Below, piece after piece: positions 25,715 to 33,061 of a stretch of 64,000 nucleotides of DNA. Position numbers and translations under genes: made by a program. How positions within the stretch are numbered: the stretch's first letter is position 1; each line of letters opens with the position of its first letter. Location of the stretch: the NCBI RefSeq assembly GCF_003752405.1, contig NZ_RKHK01000001.1, positions 744,001-808,000 of the forward strand. The letters are read 5' to 3'. Source of the DNA: Bogoriella caseilytica (GTDB taxonomy: Bacteria > Actinomycetota > Actinomycetes > Actinomycetales > Actinomycetaceae). Under the pieces are notes generated by a model. The model ran no database searches and was not told the DNA's origin. It worked only from the letters and a program-made list of their open reading frames with translations.

Positions 25715-26908
25715 ATGAACCGTGAGCTGCGCGCGCATCTGCACTCCACGGGCTACGTGGTGTTCGCGGCGCTGACGCTGCTGGCCGGCTGGTACGAGCG
25801 GGCGGGCTTCCTCCCCTGGGAGAGCTGGGGGCTGGAGCCCGCGCCGTGGTGGCATGGTCTGACACTGGCGGCGATGGCCGGGGCACTGGCCGCGAAGGTC
25901 CGCTGGCCCACGCTCGCGCTGCTCTGCGGCGCCGGCGTCGTCCTCGCAGATCTGAGCTTCGGGCTGAGCATCGGGGTGGTGCTGTGCCTGACGGATCTGA
26001 TCTACAACCAGGTGCTGCGCGCCTCGCCGGCGCAGGTGCGGCGGGTGCGGGTCGGGTCACTGACGGTGACGGCGGCATTGGTGGCGCTCACGGCGGTGGT
26101 GGATGCCGGGCTCTCCCCGCTGAATGCGCTGCTGCTCTGCGTGGGCGTGCTGTTCGTGCCGCTGTGGTGGGCTTCGGAGGTGCGCCAGGGCTATCCGGCC
26201 ATGCAGGACCGTGCGCTGAAGGAACGGCTGGCCGCGGAGCGGGAACCGGCACTGGTGGCCGAGTACGAGCGCCGCCGGCAGGGCTCGATCGAGGCCGAGC
26301 GGCGCCGCATGGCTCGCGAGCTGCACGACGTCGTCTCCGCGCAGGTGGCTTCGATCGCGCTGACCTCGGGCGGGGTGCTGCACGCCGAGCCGGAGTCCGC
26401 GCGGGACCGCAAGGCCCTGGAGACCATTCGCGCCACCAGCGTGGAGGCGCTGGAGGAGCTACGGCAGATGGTGCGGGTATTGCGCGGTGAGGAGGACGGC
26501 GGGGCCGGCGAGTTGCTCACTGAGGTGACCTGGGAGCAGGTACTGGCGCGCGGCCGGGCGTCCGGTCTGTCCATCGACGTCGACGGCGCGCCCCCTGCGC
26601 TGCCCCCGGCCCCGCGCGCGGTGCTGCTGCGGGTGCTGCAGGAGTCCTTGGCCAATGCGGCCAAGCACGGCGACGGCGCGGCTCGGGTGGAGCTGAGCAG
26701 CGGGCGGGGCGCGCTGACGCTGCGCGTGGCCTCCCCGCTGCCCGCGGACGGGACGGAGGGCGGGCTGGCGGCCACGCTCAGTGGCGGGACCGGGCTGGCG
26801 GCTATGCAGGAGCGAGTGCAGCTAGTGGGTGGACGGTTGCGCACCGAAGAGGAGGCAGGGCGATGGTTGGTGGAAGCGGTACTGCCGATGAAGCCGGGTC
26901 AGCCATGA
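25715..26908 (+). CDS. two-component sensor histidine kinase (HisKA_3)
   Basis: 397 residues. The N-terminal part has about four to five membrane helices (to residue 165), then a coiled segment and the HisKA_3 phosphoacceptor motif RRRMARELHDVVSAQVASIAL. The ATPase domain shows SLANAAKHGDGA (N box) and a glycine-rich GGTGLAAMQERV (G box). It belongs to the NarL-type kinases. ATG 25715 is six bases after TGCAAT and lacks a ribosome site, hence probably leaderless. Its stop overlaps the regulator start (ATGA). Signal is unknown. Confidence 0.92.
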   Translation: MNRELRAHLHSTGYVVFAALTLLAGWYERAGFLPWESWGLEPAPWWHGLTLAAMAGALAAKVRWPTLALLCGAGVVLADLSFGLSIGVVLCLTDLIYNQVLRASPAQVRRVRVGSLTVTAALVALTAVVDAGLSPLNALLLCVGVLFVPLWWASEVRQGYPAMQDRALKERLAAEREPALVAEYERRRQGSIEAERRRMARELHDVVSAQVASIALTSGGVLHAEPESARDRKALETIRATSVEALEELRQMVRVLRGEEDGGAGELLTEVTWEQVLARGRASGLSIDVDGAPPALPPAPRAVLLRVLQESLANAAKHGDGAARVELSSGRGALTLRVASPLPADGTEGGLAATLSGGTGLAAMQERVQLVGGRLRTEEEAGRWLVEAVLPMKPGQP

Positions 26909-27624
26909 TCACGGTGGTGATCGCCGACGATCACGCCACGGTGCGCAGCGGGCTGCGTCTGCTGCTGGAGAGCGCAGGGGACATCGCGGTGGCCGGTGAG
27001 GCCGCCGACGGCGCGGCCGCGGTGACGCAGGTGCGGGCACTACGCCCCGATGTGGTGCTGATGGACGCGCGGATGCCCGGCACGGACGGCATCGCGGCCA
27101 CCCGGCAGATCGTGGCGGAGTCCAGCGCCGATGTGCTGATGCTGACCACCTTCGACCTCGACGAGGTGGTCTTCGGGGCGCTACGGGCCGGAGCTGCCGG
27201 TTTCCTGTTGAAGTCCGCCGAGCCGGCCGACCTGGTCGAAGCGATCCGGCGCGTGGCTGCCGGGGACGGCGTGGTGGCACCCGAGGTCACCCGGCGGGTG
27301 CTGGACGCCTTCGCCGGGCGGGGCGGCGGATCTGCGGACAGCGGCAGCGGACCGGCGGGCAGGGATGACGACGGCGTGAGCGGTGGCGGCGACTCCGGTG
27401 GCGGAACCTCGGCTGCCACTGACCGGCTCGCGGTGCTCACCGCGCGGGAGCGGGAGGTGCTCGCAGCACTGGGGCGCGGGCTGAGCAATGCCCAGCTGGC
27501 GCGGGAACTGGTGATCACCGAGGCCACGGTGAAGTCCCACGTCTCCAGCGTGCTGGCCAAGCTGCACCTGAACTCCCGCATGCAGGCCGCGGTGCTCGCC
27601 CGGGAGTGCGGGCTGGGGTCCTAG
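26905..27624 (+). CDS. LuxR/NarL-type response regulator
   Basis: 239 residues. The receiver domain opens TVVIADDHATVRSGLRLLL and carries the phosphoacceptor in DVVLMDARMPGTDG; the conserved Thr is in LMLTTFD and the Lys in FLLKSAEPADL. A Gly/Ser-rich linker of about 45 residues is longer than usual. The C-terminal LuxR helix-turn-helix is LTAREREVLAALGRGLSNAQLARELVITEATVKSHVSSVLAKL. ATG 26905 overlaps the kinase stop, and the gene converges with a chloramphenicol acetyltransferase (4-bp stop overlap). Targets unknown. Confidence 0.93.
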   Translation: MITVVIADDHATVRSGLRLLLESAGDIAVAGEAADGAAAVTQVRALRPDVVLMDARMPGTDGIAATRQIVAESSADVLMLTTFDLDEVVFGALRAGAAGFLLKSAEPADLVEAIRRVAAGDGVVAPEVTRRVLDAFAGRGGGSADSGSGPAGRDDDGVSGGGDSGGGTSAATDRLAVLTAREREVLAALGRGLSNAQLARELVITEATVKSHVSSVLAKLHLNSRMQAAVLARECGLGS

Positions 27625-28274
27625 CCCACCCATCCCGGCGCCGCCATCAGTTCGCGGATGTCATCGACGAGTCGCGCGGTATGGAAGCCGTCGGCGGAGG
27701 CATGGTGCACCTGGACGGCCAGCGGCATGTACGTGCGCCCGTCCCGGTCGATATGCCGGCCGATCGTGAAGATGGGCAGGAGATGCCGAGTACCGCCGTC
27801 GATCTGTAGCGAGAATCCGGTGAAGTGCGTCCACGGCAGGCTCGAGACGTCGAACACGTGCGGCGGCAGCTCGCCCTGCGGGAACATGGTGGTCGCTGAG
27901 GCCGCCTCCGCGAGGACATCGGCAGTGCGCTCGTGGAAGGTGACGAAGTCCGGGTCGTACTGCGACCAGACCACAGCGAAGGTCTCGCGCGTCGCGTTGA
28001 ACACGGTGAACGCTGGATGCACGACGGGCCACGTCGCGGGCGCGCCCACCTCGGTGAGCGCCATCCGGAACTCACCGCGACGATTGACGGCGTTCGCGAT
28101 CGCCCAGATCTGCGCGGGGTACGTCTTGCGCCCGGCGCGTCGCAGCGCCGCGAGGAGCTGCGTCACGTCGATCTCGACGGTGATGGCGTAGGTGCACGGC
28201 ACCTGCTCGCGGTAGTGGTCGAACGTCTCCCGGCGAGTCCAGGTTTCGAGGTCGATCGGTTCGGGCAGGATCAT
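27621..28274 (-). CDS. cat: type A chloramphenicol acetyltransferase
   Basis: 217 residues, the standard length for the trimeric CatA enzymes that acetylate chloramphenicol with acetyl-CoA. The N-terminus EPIDLETWTRRETFDHY, the central FTVFNATRETFAVVWSQY, and the catalytic HHASADGFHTARLVDD (canonical HHAVCDGFH) are all present, so an active enzyme is likely. No mobile element flanks it, so it may be an intrinsic actinobacterial gene. Convergent with the response regulator. Confidence 0.9.
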   Translation of the reverse strand: MILPEPIDLETWTRRETFDHYREQVPCTYAITVEIDVTQLLAALRRAGRKTYPAQIWAIANAVNRRGEFRMALTEVGAPATWPVVHPAFTVFNATRETFAVVWSQYDPDFVTFHERTADVLAEAASATTMFPQGELPPHVFDVSSLPWTHFTGFSLQIDGGTRHLLPIFTIGRHIDRDGRTYMPLAVQVHHASADGFHTARLVDDIRELMAAPGWVG

Positions 28275-28398
28275 CCGGCCATCTTCACAGCACCGCCCAG
28301 CACCTCGCGAGGAGTTTTCGGTGCACCACTGGGCGGCGCGCCCTGCCTGGGTGCAGCAGGGCCTTCTCCACGGGCTCGCATCGCGCGAGGCTCAAGCC

Positions 28399-29103
28399 AT
28401 GACTTCTCACCCCGCCTCCGCTCCGGCCGGACGGATGGCCGTCCGCGCTGCCTCCGACCCCAGCCCGCCCGTTCCGTCCCCTGCCGCCACCACCCTCATC
28501 ACGGGCGCGCAGGTGTGGCGACCCGCCTACATCATCCGCGAGGATCTGCACCTCGCGGGCGAACGCCTGACGGCCTCCCTCACCGAGCCGGCCTCGGAAG
28601 TAGTTGATGCCGGCGGCACCTATGCCGTACCGCTCATGGTGGACACCATCGTGAATCAGCTGCCGCCCCAGCACCGGCGCAGCTACGACCTGCTGCCCGG
28701 CAACCTCGCCACCTTTGCTGTGGTCCACCGCCCGGTGAGTGCCTCCCAGGTGCGCTCGATGCTCGTCGTCTCCCCCGCCGACCTGCTCGGGGTCTGGGTC
28801 TCGGGACAGCTCGAGGCCTGGCAGGGCGAGCCGACCCGGAGCGCCGGCGAAGACCTGGCCGATCCCGCGGTCAGATCCGCCTGGACCGGGGCCTGGCGGG
28901 ACGCTCGCCGCGATCTCGTGCAGCATCTCCTGCCGGATGGCCGGTACTCCGAGACCCGCGGTGGTCGCCGGGACGCCTACACCGGCCGGTACTGGGTGCA
29001 CGGCACCCGGATCACTTACTTTGACGATTCCGGCTTCTGGGCCTTCGGCGAGCTGGTTGACGGCGTGCTGCACCACGCCGGTTTCGTGATGGTCCGGCAC
29101 TGA
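28399..29103 (+). CDS. Atu4866-domain protein with amidohydrolase-like shell
   Basis: 234 residues in two parts. Residues about 30-140 look like the composite beta domain of an amidohydrolase (TTLITGAQVWRPAYIIRED, VVDAGGTYAVPLMVDTI, then LLPGNLATFAVVHRPV and LLGVWVSGQLE), but the metal-binding TIM barrel between them is missing. Residues about 160-234 are the Atu4866 domain (GRYWVHGTRITYFDDSGFWAFGEL and GVLHHAGFVMVR). No catalytic residues are expected. ATG 28399 follows GCGAGG; a GTG at 28321 is possible. The MmyB-like regulator downstream is a usual partner. Confidence 0.75.
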   Translation: MTSHPASAPAGRMAVRAASDPSPPVPSPAATTLITGAQVWRPAYIIREDLHLAGERLTASLTEPASEVVDAGGTYAVPLMVDTIVNQLPPQHRRSYDLLPGNLATFAVVHRPVSASQVRSMLVVSPADLLGVWVSGQLEAWQGEPTRSAGEDLADPAVRSAWTGAWRDARRDLVQHLLPDGRYSETRGGRRDAYTGRYWVHGTRITYFDDSGFWAFGELVDGVLHHAGFVMVRH

Positions 29104-29164
29104 CCGCGCAACCAGGGGGCGCCAGGGCCTGGTTGGCCCACGACTCGCGCCCTAGCGTGGGGCC

Positions 29165-30022
29165 ATGAGCAACTCAGAGCTCGGCGCGTTCCTTCATGCG
29201 CGCCGTGGCCAGGTTCAGCCCGGCGACGTCGGACTGCCGGTGCAGACCTCCCGCCGGGTGCCGGGCCTGCGGCGCGAGGAAGTCGCCATGCTGGCCGGCG
29301 TCAGTGTCGACTACTACACCCGCCTGGAACAGGGGCGTGAGCGCAACCCCTCACCGTCGGTGCTGAATGCACTTGCCACAGCGCTCTGCCTCGACGCCGA
29401 TCAGCGCCAGCACGCATTCCGTCTTGCGGAGCTGGCTCCGGTGGCCGCGACTCCGGTCCGGCACGCGGCACCAGACGCCTTGATCGAGTTGCTCGAGGCC
29501 TGGCCGCACACTCCGGCGATGGTGATCAGCCACCAGCTCGACGTGCTCGCGCACAATGCCCTCACGGCCGCGCTATACGCCGACTTCGAGCGGGTCGACA
29601 ATCTCGCCCGTATGACCTTCCTCGATCCGGCAGCCACCCGCTTCCATCTTGAGTGGGACCGGGCCGCGGAGGCGACTGTGGCCAACCTCCGGCTGGCGCT
29701 GGGGCATGTGGAGTCCGCAGACTCCGTGCGGCAGCTGGTGGTCGAGCTCTGCGCCGGCAGCGCACAGTTCCGGCGCCTGTGGGCCACCCACGATGTGCGC
29801 GGCAAGACTCACGACTCGAAGCGTTTCTCGCACCGCGACGTCGGTGATCTCACGCTCGACTACCACGCCTTCGAGGTCCGGGGCTCTGCCGGCTGGCAGC
29901 TGGTGGTCTACCACGCTCCTGCGGGCTCACCCAGCGCCGAGAAGCTGACCTTGCTGGCCTCACTGCACGCCGCACCTGTCCGGGACGCCCGAGGGATGCC
30001 CTCCGCGCCGCCGGAAGGTTAA
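29165..30022 (+). CDS. XRE-family regulator with MmyB-like domain
   Basis: 285 residues. An N-terminal helix-turn-helix (about residues 10-75, VPGLRREEVAMLAGVSVDYYTRLEQGRERNPS) is followed by the MmyB-like ligand-binding domain (about 105-270, with VISHQLDVLAHN and LTLDYHAFEVRGS). MmyB-like domains are thought to bind fatty acids or related ligands. It lies 61 bp after the Atu4866 gene. TAGCGT is exactly six bases upstream of the ATG with no ribosome site, so it is probably leaderless. Confidence 0.92.
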   Translation: MSNSELGAFLHARRGQVQPGDVGLPVQTSRRVPGLRREEVAMLAGVSVDYYTRLEQGRERNPSPSVLNALATALCLDADQRQHAFRLAELAPVAATPVRHAAPDALIELLEAWPHTPAMVISHQLDVLAHNALTAALYADFERVDNLARMTFLDPAATRFHLEWDRAAEATVANLRLALGHVESADSVRQLVVELCAGSAQFRRLWATHDVRGKTHDSKRFSHRDVGDLTLDYHAFEVRGSAGWQLVVYHAPAGSPSAEKLTLLASLHAAPVRDARGMPSAPPEG

Positions 30023-30076
30023 GGACGAGGGTCGCGGCGTGCGGAGCAGGGCAGGGGAACCCCAGCGGCGCACTAC

Positions 30077-30448
30077 TCAGGCGCGCAGGGCCTCGCGCAC
30101 GATCACCAGGGCCTCGCCGGTGCTGATGCGCAGGGAGCGCACGGCCCGGGCGTAGGCGCGCGCCGCCTCGGCAGCGGCCTCCCGGTCGGCTGCGGTGGGC
30201 TGCTGACCGCCGCCGGGGCCCGTGACGAAGGTGCCCGAGCGGCCCCGGCCGACGATCAGGCCGTCGCCTTCGAGCTCGCGGTATGCGCGGGCCACGGTGT
30301 TCGGCGCGATACCCAAGTCCCCCGCTAGGCGGCGCACGGTGGGTAGCCGGTCCCCTTCGCTGAGAGTGCCATCGGCGATCTGCGCGGTGAGCTGGGTGCG
30401 CAGCTGGGCGAAGGGAGGCTCCTCGGAGTGCGGGTCCAGGCGCACCAT
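30077..30448 (-). CDS. GntR (YtrA-type) transcriptional regulator
   Basis: 123 residues, a short YtrA-like GntR repressor. The winged helix spans about residues 10-78 (PFAQLRTQLTAQIADGTLSEGDRLPTVRRLAGDLGIAPNTVARAYRELEGDGLIVGRGRSGTFV), leaving a short dimerisation tail. The ATG overlaps the upstream membrane-protein stop by one base. Two operator-like palindromes lie at the operon promoter, which suggests it represses its own operon. Confidence 0.9.
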   Translation of the reverse strand: MVRLDPHSEEPPFAQLRTQLTAQIADGTLSEGDRLPTVRRLAGDLGIAPNTVARAYRELEGDGLIVGRGRSGTFVTGPGGGQQPTAADREAAAEAARAYARAVRSLRISTGEALVIVREALRA

Positions 30449-31371
30449 CAGTTCGCCTCCGCCCCGGTTTCAGGAGCGACGGTGGACCATAGGCGCCGGT
30501 TGAACTGGCGCATCACTCCACCCGCACTGGCAATCGCGACGGCGGCCGCCATGATGGCCAGCAGAGGCAGCACGTAGCCGACGAACAGCAACCAGCCGGT
30601 CCAGTCCGGCCCGATCTCCCCGGTGGCCGTGGCCGTCGCCGAGGCCGCGTTGTCTAGCGAGGCGGCGGCGATCAAGAGTGACAACGCTCCGACGAAGGCG
30701 GGGGGGATAGCCAGCGTGTAGAGGGTCTCAGCGCGGATCGCATCCTGCCAGTAGAGCTCGCGCTGGTCGCGGGCCGGCTGCGGGGCATCGAGCACCCGTT
30801 TGATCGCGAGCGCGAAGAGCAGCGCCAGCACTGGCACCGCGGCCAGGAGGAACGGGACCGGGCTGCGCCACAGCGTCGCCGCATCGAACCACTGCGACTG
30901 AGCGAGCGCCAGGGATCCGGCCAGCACCACCACGCTGACACCGACGAAGAGCCCGCTCACCACCCGCGTCTGTGGCGCCACATAGTCGGCGAAAGTGGGC
31001 GAGGTGGCGCGGGCGAAGCGCGGTCCGTCGGAGACATCGCCCGGCCACACGATCTCCACCACCGCCAGGCACGCGGCGCTGAAGACGACCAAGAGCGACA
31101 GCACCAGATAGAGGGCACCGGGCTGCTCACGCCAGCCAGGCCAGAACTGGCTCACCAGGAGCCAGACCACGCCAGCGATCAGGATCCCGACACCGGTGGC
31201 ACGTTCCCGTCGCGCGGCGCGCTCTCGCAGCGCCGGCAGGCGCTCGGGTGGCACCTGCCCGCCGGCCTTCCGGCTCGCCCGCCAGGTGAGGAACGAGGCG
31301 TACCGCCGACTCCGGGGCAGCAGGGTGATGAGCAGCCCGGCCACCAGGATCACGAGCGCGTCGATCATCAT
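30448..31371 (-). CDS. polytopic membrane protein co-operonic with GntR
   Basis: 307 residues with about seven membrane helices (for example MIDALVILVAGLLITLLP, GVGILIAGVVWLLVSQFW, VPFLLAAVPVLALLFALAI and WLLFVGYVLPLLAIMAAAVAIASA). No domain is recognised; YtrA-type regulators usually sit with membrane transport genes. ATG 31371 has a perfect AAAGGAGG site five bases away. The operon promoter just upstream carries two operator palindromes. No ATPase gene is next to it. Confidence 0.75.
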   Translation of the reverse strand: MMIDALVILVAGLLITLLPRSRRYASFLTWRASRKAGGQVPPERLPALRERAARRERATGVGILIAGVVWLLVSQFWPGWREQPGALYLVLSLLVVFSAACLAVVEIVWPGDVSDGPRFARATSPTFADYVAPQTRVVSGLFVGVSVVVLAGSLALAQSQWFDAATLWRSPVPFLLAAVPVLALLFALAIKRVLDAPQPARDQRELYWQDAIRAETLYTLAIPPAFVGALSLLIAAASLDNAASATATATGEIGPDWTGWLLFVGYVLPLLAIMAAAVAIASAGGVMRQFNRRLWSTVAPETGAEAN

Positions 31372-31381
31372 GAGGACCTCC

Positions 31382-31430
31382 TTTGTGTTGACACAAACGT
31401 AGGGCGATGGCGGTTTTGTGTCAACACAGA
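31382..31430 (-). promoter_or_regulatory. GntR operon promoter with two operators
   Basis: TTTGTGTTGACACAAA (31382-31397) and TTTGTGTCAACACAGA (31415-31430) are 7-2-7 palindromes 33 bp apart centre to centre, about three helical turns. On the minus strand a promoter fits exactly: -35 TTGACA (31424-31419), 17-bp spacer, -10 TACGTT (31401-31396). One operator covers the -35, the other the transcription start. Confidence 0.8.
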
Positions 31431-31450
31431 ACGAGAGTGTCAGCGCCGAT

Positions 31451-32062
31451 CTACCCCGGCACGGAACTCTTGACCGTCTCGACCGCCTCGGATACATGCC
31501 GCCGCCAGCCACCCTCGCCGCCGGCGTCGTGCCAGTTCTTCAAGGCGGCGAAGAGAGCCCCGCCGATGCCGCCGAGCAGCACCCGCGCTTGCGGGAACGT
31601 CAAGTGCCCGGCCTTCGCGGTGATCTCGGCCAGCCCGTCGACCATCTCCTCAAGCATCAGATGCGCCGCAGCCCGCACCGAAGGGTTCTGCAGGCACAGC
31701 CGGATCCGGGCCAGTGTGGCCTCCTCTTCGACGACGAAGTGGGCCTCACCTACCAGCTCGAGCGCCCCCTCGAAGGCCTGCCACGGAGTGAGCCCCTGGT
31801 GCAGGAAGTGGGTGAGCCCGGTGAGGACCTGGTCGTCGAACTCGTCATGGAGGACCAGGCCCTCTTTGGTGCCGAAGTAGCGGTAGACAGTGCTGGCCGA
31901 GACCTCGGACCGTTCGGCGACCTCCTCGACGGTGACCGCCTCGAAGCCACGCTCGAGGAACAGGCCCAGCGCGACGCTCTGCACGTGACGCATCGTGGCT
32001 ACCTTCTTGCGCTCACGCAGGCCCGGCCGGGGCGGCGGCGGCAGGTCGGGAGGGGTCGGCAC
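31451..32062 (-). CDS. TetR family regulator of the adjacent ABC exporter
   Basis: 203 residues. The N-terminal TetR helix-turn-helix is clear (RHVQSVALGLFLERGFEAVTVEEVAERSEVSASTVYRYFGTKEGLVLHDE); the C-terminal half is a ligand-binding helical domain without a recognised ligand. GTG 32062 is chosen for its GGAG site five bases upstream; a TTG at 32080 also exists. It is divergent from the ABC exporter genes, and two imperfect palindromes lie in the short intergenic region. Confidence 0.9.
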   Translation of the reverse strand: MPTPPDLPPPPRPGLRERKKVATMRHVQSVALGLFLERGFEAVTVEEVAERSEVSASTVYRYFGTKEGLVLHDEFDDQVLTGLTHFLHQGLTPWQAFEGALELVGEAHFVVEEEATLARIRLCLQNPSVRAAAHLMLEEMVDGLAEITAKAGHLTFPQARVLLGGIGGALFAALKNWHDAGGEGGWRRHVSEAVETVKSSVPG

Positions 32063-32081
32063 AGCATCTCCAAGCTTCAAG

Positions 32082-32120
32082 TGATAGTCACTGTCAGAGT
32101 ATCCGGTACAGTCACTGTCA
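32082..32120. promoter_or_regulatory. paired TetR-type operators between regulator and ABC exporter
   Basis: TGATAGT-C-ACTGTCA (32082-32096) and TACAGT-C-ACTGTCA (32107-32120) are similar near-palindromes with centres 24 bp apart. The second covers a possible -10 (TACAGT, 32107-32112) and reaches the ATG at 32120, which would make the ABC transcript leaderless and directly blocked by a bound repressor. Confidence 0.65.
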
Positions 32121-33061
32121 TGAGCGAGTCACTTTCAGATTTTGTCGTTCGTGCCGAAGGCCTGTACAAGAGCTTCGGCACCTCCCATGCGCTGGCCGGG
32201 CTGGACCTGCACGTCCGCGCCGGGGAGGTGCACGGCTTCCTCGGCCCCAATGGGGCCGGCAAGTCGACGACGATCCGCGCCCTGCTCGGGCAGCTTCGCC
32301 TCGACTCGGGTACCGCTGAGGTGTTCGGCGTCTCCCCCTGGCACGAGCCGGTGGCCATCCATCGACGCCTCGCCTACGTGCCCGGGGACACCTCGCTGTG
32401 GCCGGGCCTGTCCGGCGGGGAGTGCATCGACCTGCTCGGCGGCTTCCAGGGGACCATGAACCCCCAGCGCCGCAATGAGCTGATCGAGCGCTTCGAGCTG
32501 GACCCCACGAAGAAAGCGCGCACCTACTCCAAGGGCAACCGCCAGAAGGTGGTGCTGGTCGCCGCTCTCTCCTGTGAGGCCGAGCTGTTCGTGCTGGATG
32601 AGCCCACTTCAGGCCTGGACCCGCTCATGGAGTCCATCTTCCAGCAGGTGGTCGCCGAGCTCAGTCGCGACGGACGAACGGTGCTGCTGAGCAGCCACAT
32701 CTTGGCCGAGGTGGAGGCGCTGTGCGACCGCCTGACCATCATCCGTGGCGGGCGCACCGTCTCCAGCGGCACGCTGGCCGAGCTGCGCGCCGGCACGCTG
32801 ACGTCCATCGAGTTCATCTCGGCGCAGGCCCCGCGTGAGCTGGCGCAGATCGATGGCGTCACCGAGCTCTCCCACGAGGAGCACGCCCAGGGGATCCGCA
32901 CCACTCTGTTCACCACCCACGCCGCGCTGCCCGCCACCGTCGCTGCCCTCAGCACCGCCGCACCCCGTGATCTGGCCGTGCACCCGCCGAGCCTGGAGCA
33001 GCTCTTCCTCGAGCACTACCAGGACCCCACCGCCGCAGATGGGGCCGAGGTGCCCCGATGA
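32120..33061 (+). CDS. ABC exporter ATP-binding protein
   Basis: 313 residues. Walker A FLGPNGAGKSTTIRALLG, a signature region (TYSKGNRQKVVLVAAL, with SKGNRQ in place of LSGGQ), Walker B ELFVLDEPTSGLDP and the switch LLSSHILAEVEALCDR are all present. The C-terminal extension is typical of DrrA-like exporters. The degenerate signature SKGNRQK is common in this subgroup. It is coupled to the permease by ATGA overlap and controlled by the divergent TetR gene. Confidence 0.93.
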   Translation: MSESLSDFVVRAEGLYKSFGTSHALAGLDLHVRAGEVHGFLGPNGAGKSTTIRALLGQLRLDSGTAEVFGVSPWHEPVAIHRRLAYVPGDTSLWPGLSGGECIDLLGGFQGTMNPQRRNELIERFELDPTKKARTYSKGNRQKVVLVAALSCEAELFVLDEPTSGLDPLMESIFQQVVAELSRDGRTVLLSSHILAEVEALCDRLTIIRGGRTVSSGTLAELRAGTLTSIEFISAQAPRELAQIDGVTELSHEEHAQGIRTTLFTTHAALPATVAALSTAAPRDLAVHPPSLEQLFLEHYQDPTAADGAEVPR

